55,039 nt of DNA from the NCBI GenBank assembly GCA_963205175.1, contig CAUJIW010000144.1, positions 1 to 55,039 on the forward strand, in the 5' to 3' direction. How positions within the stretch are numbered: position 1 is the stretch's first letter; each line of letters begins with the position of its first letter. Positions 49,903 through 55,039 of this stretch are shown here, piece by piece. The position numbers and the translations under genes are program-made. Below the pieces are notes generated by a model. The model was not told the DNA's origin. It saw nothing but the letters and a program-made list of their open reading frames with translations, and searched no databases. The stretch is from Pseudomonadota bacterium (GTDB taxonomy: Bacteria > Pseudomonadota > Alphaproteobacteria > Sphingomonadales > Sphingomonadaceae).

Positions 49903-51282
49903 TCAGGCGGAGCCTCTGACGAGACGGGCGATAAAGAAGCCGTCCAGACCACCAGCCTCGGCCAGCTGACCGGGCAGGGTGCGCAGCCAGCCCTCGGGCG
50001 CCACCGGCAGGTCGAGCCCCGCCAGCTCGGCCGGCGCGACCGGGTCGAGGCGGACGTCCGGGCGGCGTTGCAGCAGCGCGGCGATTTGCGCCTCGCCCTC
50101 CTCGGGCTCCAGCGAACAGACGGCATAGACCAGCCGGCCGCCGGGCTTCAGATGGTCCAGCGCGTGGTCGAGCAGGCGGGCCTGCAGGTCGAGCAGCGGC
50201 GCCAGATCGCGGGCGGCCTTGAGGTAGAAGACATCCGGGTGACGACGCAGCGTGCCGGTGGCGCTGCATGGCGCGTCGAGCAGCACCGCGTCGAGCGGTG
50301 CCGCCGGCCGCCAGGCCAGCGCATCGGCGCACACCACCTCGGCGGCAAGCCCGGTGCGGGCGAGATTGTCGGAAAGTCGCGCCAGACGACTTTCGCTGAC
50401 GTCCACCGCCGTCACCCGCGCGCCGGCCGTCGCCAGCTGCAGCGTCTTGCCGCCGGGCGCGGCGCACAGATCGGCCACCGTGTCGCCGGGCCGCGCCGCC
50501 AGCAGCCGGGCCGGCAGTTGCGCCGCCAGATCCTGCACCCACCAGTCACCCTCGGCGAAACCGGGCAGCGCCTCCACGGCACCGGGACTGGTCAGCCGCA
50601 CATGGCCGGGCAGCAGGCTGGTGCCACCCAGCCGGGCCGCCGCGTCCGCGGTGCCGGCGGCGTCCTTCAGCGTCAGGTCGAGCGGCGCCTCGTGCGCCAG
50701 CGTGGCGGCAATGGCCTCGGCGGCGGCCGGCCCGAAGGCCTCGGCCCAGCGCTCGGCGAACGGTTCGGGCAGGGTGGGCGGCAGCGGCAACGGTGAGGCA
50801 GGGCTCTTCAGCAGCCGCGACAGCACGCCATGGACCAGCCGGCGCGGCCCGGCCTCCACCAGCGGCAGGGCGGTGGAGACCACCGCATGGGCCGGGGTGC
50901 CGAGCACCCAGGCCTGGGTCAGCGCCAGCCGCAGCACCAGACGCGCCCGCGCGTCGTGCGGCAGTGGCTTGGCGGTACAGGCATCGATGGCGGCATCAAG
51001 ATCGGGCAGGCGGCGCAGCGTATGGCTGGCGATGGCCCGCGCCAGCGCCCGGTCCGCCGGGTCGCGCACGCCGTCGAGCGCGCGTTCGATCGCCATATCC
51101 AGCGGGCGATACTGCCACAACACGGCGGCGAGCAGCTTGAAGGCGCCGCGGCGCGCCGCCAGGCCGGCGACAGCGCCTTCGGGCCGGCCGGGGCGGGGAC
51201 GACCGCCGGAACGACCCCCGGACTTGTCGCCGGACGGGGCGGGGCGGGGGGAACGGGCGGGTTGGCGGGGACGATCGGTCAT
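49903..51282 (-). CDS. rsmB: 16S rRNA cytosine-967 C5-methyltransferase RsmB
   Basis: A 459-residue enzyme with an N-terminal NusB-like RNA-binding domain (about 35-170) and a C-terminal Rossmann methyltransferase. Motifs: [14 protein letters not shown] (SAM binding), [15 protein letters not shown] (motif IV cysteine) and [11 protein letters not shown] (motif VI catalytic cysteine). The N-terminus is rich in Arg, Gly and Pro. A 59-bp gap separates it from rpe. Confidence 0.95.
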   Translation of the reverse strand: MTDRPRQPARSPRPAPSGDKSGGRSGGRPRPGRPEGAVAGLAARRGAFKLLAAVLWQYRPLDMAIERALDGVRDPADRALARAIASHTLRRLPDLDAAIDACTAKPLPHDARARLVLRLALTQAWVLGTPAHAVVSTALPLVEAGPRRLVHGVLSRLLKSPASPLPLPPTLPEPFAERWAEAFGPAAAEAIAATLAHEAPLDLTLKDAAGTADAAARLGGTSLLPGHVRLTSPGAVEALPGFAEGDWWVQDLAAQLPARLLAARPGDTVADLCAAPGGKTLQLATAGARVTAVDVSESRLARLSDNLARTGLAAEVVCADALAWRPAAPLDAVLLDAPCSATGTLRRHPDVFYLKAARDLAPLLDLQARLLDHALDHLKPGGRLVYAVCSLEPEEGEAQIAALLQRRPDVRLDPVAPAELAGLDLPVAPEGWLRTLPGQLAEAGGLDGFFIARLVRGSA

Positions 51283-51360
51283 CGCCGGGCTTTACCGCCA
51301 AGCGCGGGCGCTGTCATGGCGTCAGTTGCACCGGCGATGCTTTTCTCGGTGCCGGGCCGC

Positions 51361-52287
51361 TCAGCCCCACGGCCCGCGCGGCCGGTCCGGCCGGGCGGGC
51401 GCGCCGCCATGCGGATCGAAGGCGGACGGCGGCCGGCCGCCGCCGCCCATCTCGCCAGCGATCTGCTCCAGCGCGGCGATGCGATTCTCGGTCGCCGGAT
51501 GGGTCGAGAAGAGATTGTCCATCCGCGCCCCCGACAGCGGGTTGATGATGAACAGGTGCGCCGTCGCCGGATTGTGTTCGGCGGCCGGGTTGGGGATGGC
51601 GTGGGCGGCGTTGTGGATCTTCGCCAGCGCCGAGGCCAGCGCCATCGGACGGCCGGAGATCTGCGCGCCGGCGCGGTCGGCGGCGTATTCGCGGGTGCGC
51701 GAGATCGCCATCTGCACCAGGGCGGCCGCCATCGGCGCCAGAATCATCAGGGCGATCATGGCGATCGGGTTGGGCCGCTCGCCGTCGCGGCTGCCGCCGA
51801 AGAACATGGCGAAATTGGCCAGCATCGAGATGGCGCCGGCAATGGTCGCCGTCACCGTCATGATCAGGGTGTCGCGATTCTTGATGTGGGCCAGCTCGTG
51901 CGCCATCACGCCGGCCAGCTCCTCGCGGCTGAGCATCCGCATGATGCCGCGCGTCGCCGCCACCGCCGCATGGTCGGGGTCGCGGCCGGTGGCGAAGGCG
52001 TTGGGCTGGTCGGTATCGATGATATAGACCCGCGGCATCGGCAGGCCGGCTTCCGCCGCCAGCTGACGCACCAGACCATGGAACTCCGGCGCCGACTGCG
52101 CATCGACCTCGCGCGCGCCATACATGCGCAGCACCATCTTGTCGGCGTTCCAGTAGGCGAACAGGTTCATGCCGGCCGCCACCAGGAAGGCGATCAGCGC
52201 GCCGTTGGGGCCGGCCACCATGTAGCCCACCGCCATGAACAGCGCCGTCAGCGCCGCCAGCAGCATCCCGGTCTTGAGATAGTTCAT
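51361..52287 (-). CDS. htpX: membrane zinc metalloprotease HtpX
   Basis: A 308-residue M48 protease for quality control of membrane proteins. It has four membrane helices (about 8-25, 28-45, 145-165 and 180-200); the zinc motif is H130-E-L-A-H134, and the third ligand lies in the EYAADRAGA segment. The ATG at 52287 lies six bases after GAGG; an ATG two codons earlier is less well spaced. The Gly/Pro/Arg tail is disordered. Confidence 0.95.
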   Translation of the reverse strand: MNYLKTGMLLAALTALFMAVGYMVAGPNGALIAFLVAAGMNLFAYWNADKMVLRMYGAREVDAQSAPEFHGLVRQLAAEAGLPMPRVYIIDTDQPNAFATGRDPDHAAVAATRGIMRMLSREELAGVMAHELAHIKNRDTLIMTVTATIAGAISMLANFAMFFGGSRDGERPNPIAMIALMILAPMAAALVQMAISRTREYAADRAGAQISGRPMALASALAKIHNAAHAIPNPAAEHNPATAHLFIINPLSGARMDNLFSTHPATENRIAALEQIAGEMGGGGRPPSAFDPHGGAPARPDRPRGPWG

Positions 52288-52460
52288 CGCCATCCTCGAA
52301 ACATCGCGCGGCCACACAGCGGCCGCCGACATGATGTGGCATCACCGGTCGCGGCTTCAAGGGCTGGCGGCGGGACCACGCAAGCCCGGCCGTGATGACA
52401 ACACGACGACGTGCTTCGGATTTCGTCCATGATTGTCGGGGGGATTCGGCAAGAGAAGAA

Positions 52461-52510
52461 TGGCGCGCCCGGAACGATTCGAACGTCCGACCCTCAGATT
52501 CGTAGTCTAA
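52461..52510 (-). repeat. displaced 3' half of tRNA-Arg(ACG), attachment-site scar
   Basis: Read on the minus strand, this gives the anticodon arm TTAGA-CTACGAA-TCTGA (anticodon ACG at 52503-52501), the variable loop GGGTC, the T arm with TTCGAAT, and acceptor CGGGCGC followed by G and CCA (ending at 52461). The matching 5' half (acceptor strand GCGCCCG, D arm) is absent. This is the duplicated 3' part left when an element integrates into a tRNA gene; the intact gene should lie at the far end of the element. Confidence 0.85.
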
Positions 52511-52630
52511 GGCCAGTCGTTGAATTCGTTCGGTTCCTCTGCAAACCGAGCCCAAAACCCACATCGAACAATCAATCGGTTAGCCATCGCTTTGCAAACC
52601 GTCGCGATGGATCGCTTGCGCAAAATGAAA

Positions 52631-52661
52631 CCGCCGCCCCGACTGGCATCGGGAACGGCGG
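52631..52661. repeat. GC-rich hairpin in the element's left end
   Basis: CCGCCG (52631-52636) pairs with CGGCGG (52656-52661), with further pairing of CCCGA and TCGGG inside. It lies about 80 bp before the first gene. No T-run follows; it may be a leader hairpin or recombination site. Confidence 0.45.
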
Positions 52662-52739
52662 TGGATATGGAAAGGCGAGCAGCACTTTCAGGCGCGAAAG
52701 ATACAACACCACCTCCCTCGCGGCAATGGGAGGTGTGGC

Positions 52740-53603
52740 ATGAACCTCTTTTACGCTGCAAAGGCCCTGGGCGGCGAAGTGGCAGGCAGGAACAACGTTC
52801 TGTGCCCTGGCCCTAATCATTCGCCACGCGACCGATCCCTGAGCGTCACCTTCACGGGCGACGACTTCACCGTGTTCTCCCATGCCGGCGACGACTGGCG
52901 CGAGTGCAAGGATCATGTGCGCAAACGCCTTGGCCTGGGCGATTTCACCCCAGCCGAAACCCGCTCCCCGGTCATCGTCACCCCGACGCCTGAGGATCGC
53001 GACCGTATCGAGCGCGCCGGCACCATCTGGCGCGAGGCCCGTTCGATCGAGGGCACCCCGGCCGCTGTCTATCTGGCGAGCCGTGGCGTGTCCTATCAAG
53101 GCGAGGCGCTGCGCTGGCATCCGTCCTGCCCGTTCGGCAAGGGCGAGCGACACGGCTGCATGATCGGGCTGGTGCGCAACATCGTCACCAATGAGCCTCA
53201 GGCCATCCACCGGACGGCGATCGACGCCACGGGCCGCAAGATCGACCGCAAGGCCTATGGGCCGATCGGCGGTGGAGCCGTGAAGCTGACCGACAACGCG
53301 GACGTGACCAAGGTTATCGCCATTGGCGAGGGCATCGAAACCGCCCTGTCGATCCGCGAGCTGCCGGACCTTTGCAACATGCCCGTGTGGTCCGTCCTGA
53401 GCGCCAACGGCATTGCATCGTTCCCCGTCCTGCCGGCCATCGAATCCGTGTGGATCGCCGCCGACAATGACGCCTCAGGGACCGGACAGAACGCCGCTCG
53501 ATCGGCTGGCGAGCGCCTTCACGCTGCCGGCGTCGAAACCATCATTCTCGCGCCGACCCAGGCCGGCGCCGACCTCAACGATAAGGTGGCGCGCCGTGCT
53601 TAA
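52740..53603 (+). CDS. Toprim-domain primase-like protein of the element
   Basis: A 287-residue protein. The N-terminal part (CPGPNHSPRDRSLSV, FSHAGDDWRECKDHVRKRLGL) matches the DUF7146-type domain of phage and plasmid primase-like proteins. A Toprim domain follows with the conserved Glu in IGEGIETALSI and acidic residues in AADNDASGTGQ. It likely takes part in element DNA replication. GGGAGG lies six bases before the ATG. It overlaps the next gene by 8 bp. Confidence 0.88.
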   Translation: MNLFYAAKALGGEVAGRNNVLCPGPNHSPRDRSLSVTFTGDDFTVFSHAGDDWRECKDHVRKRLGLGDFTPAETRSPVIVTPTPEDRDRIERAGTIWREARSIEGTPAAVYLASRGVSYQGEALRWHPSCPFGKGERHGCMIGLVRNIVTNEPQAIHRTAIDATGRKIDRKAYGPIGGGAVKLTDNADVTKVIAIGEGIETALSIRELPDLCNMPVWSVLSANGIASFPVLPAIESVWIAADNDASGTGQNAARSAGERLHAAGVETIILAPTQAGADLNDKVARRA

Positions 53604-54726
53604 TCCAGACATCAACCCTCAGGGCTTTCCCCGGATGGAAGGCATCAACGTCACCCGCTTCGCCCCGGAGCAAAAGCGCACGACCTCGACCAAAACGGCA
53701 CCGCGGTTTATCTCCGCTCGCGATCTTTGCGACATGGAGTTTGAGCCGATCAAGTATGTGGTGCCCGGCTATATCGCGGAGGGCCTGACCCTCTTTGCAG
53801 GCAAGCCCAAGCTGGGCAAGTCGTGGTTCTGCATGGAAATCGGCCTGGCCGTTGCAGAGGGCGGCGTGTGCCTGGGCGACGTGCGGTGCGAACAGGGCGA
53901 CGTGCTCTATCTCGCGCTGGAGGATAACCGTCGCCGCCTAAAATCCCGCATCGACAAGCTGTGGCAGATGGAGGCCTTGGTGCACGCTCCGGTGCCCGAT
54001 CGGCTGCACCTCGCCACCGAATGGCCCCGCGCCAATGAGGGCGGTGTTGCTGCAATTCGTGAGTGGATCGCGGAGCACCCGGAGGCCCGGCTTGTAATCG
54101 TGGACGTGCTGGCCATGTTCAAGGCGACTGCCAAGGGCAAAGACCAGACGCTTTACGAGGCCGATTATCTGGCCATCAAGGAGCTGCAAAGCCTCGCGAT
54201 GGAAACTGGCGTGGCGATCGTTGTGGTGCACCATACGCGCAAGAGCGGAGCCGATGCGGACCCTTTCGAGAAGGTAAGCGGCACCCTGGGCCTGTCCGGC
54301 GCGGCTGATACCACTATCATCCTCGACCGCGACCAGAACGGCGTCACCCTCTACGGCCGAGGCCGCGACATCGAAGAAATCGAAACGGCTGTGCAGTTCG
54401 AGAAGCTGACTTGCCGCTGGCGAGCCCTGGGCAAAGCGAGTGAGGTTCGGCGCACCGACGAGCGTGCGGTTATCCTCGATCTGTTGGCCGACAACCATGA
54501 GGATAACCCGGACGGCATGTCTCCCGCTGAGATTGCCGACGCGCTGGGCCTACCCCGCAACAACGTCAAACAGCTCCTATTCAAGATGGCAAAGGCCGGA
54601 GAAGTGGTGAAAACGAGCAAGAAAGGGCTCTATTCGCACCCGGATCACGTTGGTTATCGCAACAACCCTATGTCCCCCGATAACCGCGATAACCGCAGTA
54701 ACCGGAGGTATGGGGATGATGACTAA
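53596..54726 (+). CDS. AAA family ATPase, RepA-like replicative helicase
   Basis: A 376-residue protein with Walker A GKPKLGKS (69-76), Walker B LVIVDVLAMF, and a RecA-type core like the hexameric RepA/DnaB-family helicases of mobile elements (AAA_25). The C-terminal part (about 290-345) has a winged-helix pattern with SPAEIADALGLPRNNVKQLL. The start is taken as GTG at 53596 with AAGGTGG upstream; an ATG at 53635 is the alternative. The last 25 codons include the repetitive DNRDNRSNR, created by the GATAACC repeats in the DNA. Confidence 0.85.
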   Translation: MLNPDINPQGFPRMEGINVTRFAPEQKRTTSTKTAPRFISARDLCDMEFEPIKYVVPGYIAEGLTLFAGKPKLGKSWFCMEIGLAVAEGGVCLGDVRCEQGDVLYLALEDNRRRLKSRIDKLWQMEALVHAPVPDRLHLATEWPRANEGGVAAIREWIAEHPEARLVIVDVLAMFKATAKGKDQTLYEADYLAIKELQSLAMETGVAIVVVHHTRKSGADADPFEKVSGTLGLSGAADTTIILDRDQNGVTLYGRGRDIEEIETAVQFEKLTCRWRALGKASEVRRTDERAVILDLLADNHEDNPDGMSPAEIADALGLPRNNVKQLLFKMAKAGEVVKTSKKGLYSHPDHVGYRNNPMSPDNRDNRSNRRYGDDD

Positions 54727-54785
54727 GCCCAACGGTTATCCGGTTATCGGGGTTATCGCACCCCTGCCCAACACTCTCGATAACC
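54652..54785. repeat. cluster of GGTTATC/GATAACC heptamers, possible iterons
   Basis: GGTTATC or its complement occurs at 54652-54658, 54679-54685, 54688-54694, 54734-54740, 54742-54748, 54751-54757 and 54779-54785, with a one-base variant at 54697-54703. The orientation switches in blocks. The cluster covers the end of the helicase gene and the start of the next ORF. Direct, closely spaced short repeats next to replication genes resemble an origin with iterons; a coding explanation (repeated codons) is also possible. Confidence 0.6.
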
Positions 54786-54907
54786 TTGCCTATAGGGTGG
54801 AGCGCCTCACTCCTCACCCCAAGCGACCCGAACGCTTTCACGAGGACAAGAGCGAGATTGTCGCTGAGCTGCTTCACCTTGCAGATGAGGTGCGGCGTCA
54901 TGGCTAA
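54716..54907 (+). CDS. small protein of unknown function in the element
   Basis: A 63-residue protein that starts inside the helicase gene and overlaps its stop by 11 bp. GGAGG lies seven bases before the ATG at 54716. The N-terminal part (GYPVIGVIAP) is encoded by the GGTTATC repeats; the C-terminal half is charged and probably helical. No family is recognised. Its end overlaps the HNH gene by 8 bp. Confidence 0.6.
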   Translation: MMTKPNGYPVIGVIAPLPNTLDNLAYRVERLTPHPKRPERFHEDKSEIVAELLHLADEVRRHG

Positions 54908-55039
54908 GTGGCCCTACAACACTGCGACCTGGGCACGCCTCAGGGCAGCTCACCTGCTGATCGAACCATTGTGCAGGGGATGCCATGCTGAGGGCAGGAT
55001 GACCATCGCCAACACGGTTGACCATGTGGTGCCTATCAG
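54900..55039 (+). CDS. HNH endonuclease, truncated by the window edge
   Basis: The first 46 residues of a phage-type small HNH nuclease: MAKWPYNTATWARLRAAHL, the zinc-binding pair LCRGCHAEG, and VDHVVP with the first active-site histidine. In tailed phages these nucleases lie directly before the terminase genes and help DNA packaging, so terminase genes may lie just beyond the edge. The start overlaps the previous gene by 8 bp. Confidence 0.85.
   Translation, partial: MAKWPYNTATWARLRAAHLLIEPLCRGCHAEGRMTIANTVDHVVPI

Larger units (their letters stand above)
52511..55039. mobile_element. left end of an integrated prophage-like element at tRNA-Arg(ACG)
   Basis: From the tRNA remnant to the window edge the content changes to phage/plasmid-type genes: a Toprim primase-like protein, a RepA-like AAA ATPase with a winged-helix tail, a small unknown and an HNH nuclease. 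G+C is visibly lower than in the chromosome to the left. There are no capsid, tail or integrase genes in the part seen, so a satellite or integrative plasmid cannot be excluded. Bases 52511-52739 hold no gene that I can support, apart from a hairpin. Confidence 0.8.

Noticed and set aside
52440..52520. Intact tRNA-Arg gene
   Set aside because: No 5' acceptor strand or D arm matching the 3' half exists upstream on the minus strand.

Overview
The window is a GC-rich (roughly two-thirds G+C), densely packed chromosomal segment of an alphaproteobacterium. Support for this comes from a FixL-type heme PAS kinase with FixJ, a complete System I cytochrome c maturation operon (ccmABCDEFGHI), a TIGR02302/DUF4175 protein, the argH-lptM-lysA cluster and the rsmB-rpe-heparinase-purH run. 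A member of Rhodospirillales or a close relative is plausible, but the genus cannot be fixed from this sequence.

Layout. 1-542: tail of a probable RNase E/G gene, yacG, and tRNA-Phe with a promoter and terminator. 568-5184: a large stand-alone DNA adenine methyltransferase/nuclease (type IIG/IIL, MmeI-like), then metA with a leader that folds like a SAM-I/SAM-IV-clan riboswitch; MetA carries Glu111, which predicts acetyl-CoA use. 5190-9343: an iron-uptake cluster (DUF2946 protein, TonB-dependent receptor, PepSY membrane protein). 9497-10748: a phosphoribosyltransferase and a small thermonuclease whose segment is bracketed by 18-bp direct repeats. 10761-17824: an oxygen-response block with a FixK-like Crp/Fnr regulator, fixL, fixJ, an orphan receiver protein, phosphoenolpyruvate synthase and two unknown small proteins. 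This block contains four FNR/FixK-type boxes, three of them crowded into the 73-bp convergent gap after ppsA. 17966-24406: the ccm operon, in which most genes overlap by a few bases.

24459-35275: a DUF1330 protein, a small unknown, a REC-EAL phosphodiesterase, alanine dehydrogenase divergent from an Lrp-type regulator, a Kup potassium transporter, 3-hydroxybutyryl-CoA dehydrogenase, two divergent glutathione S-transferases, a TlpA-like thioredoxin and a secreted amidohydrolase. 35308-45668: argH, lptM, lysA, DUF4175 protein, galU (its 3' end overlaps that of a CDP-alcohol phosphatidyltransferase), a rhodanese-type TIGR01244 protein, a quinone oxidoreductase, a small membrane protein, a fatty acid hydroxylase/sterol desaturase family protein and a TRIC-type channel. 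45693-52287: purH, heparinase II/III-like protein, rpe, rsmB and htpX, all on the minus strand.

The right end (52461-55039) is the start of an integrated element. It begins with a displaced 3' half of tRNA-Arg(ACG), the scar left when an element integrates into a tRNA gene. It continues with phage-like replication genes (Toprim primase-like protein, RepA-like AAA ATPase), a cluster of GGTTATC heptamers and a truncated HNH nuclease. The rest of the element, including any integrase and the rebuilt tRNA-Arg, lies outside the window.

The observations most worth following up are the triple FNR/FixK box array with no obvious target gene, the compact SAM riboswitch without a visible kink-turn insertion, and the iteron-like repeats in the integrated element.
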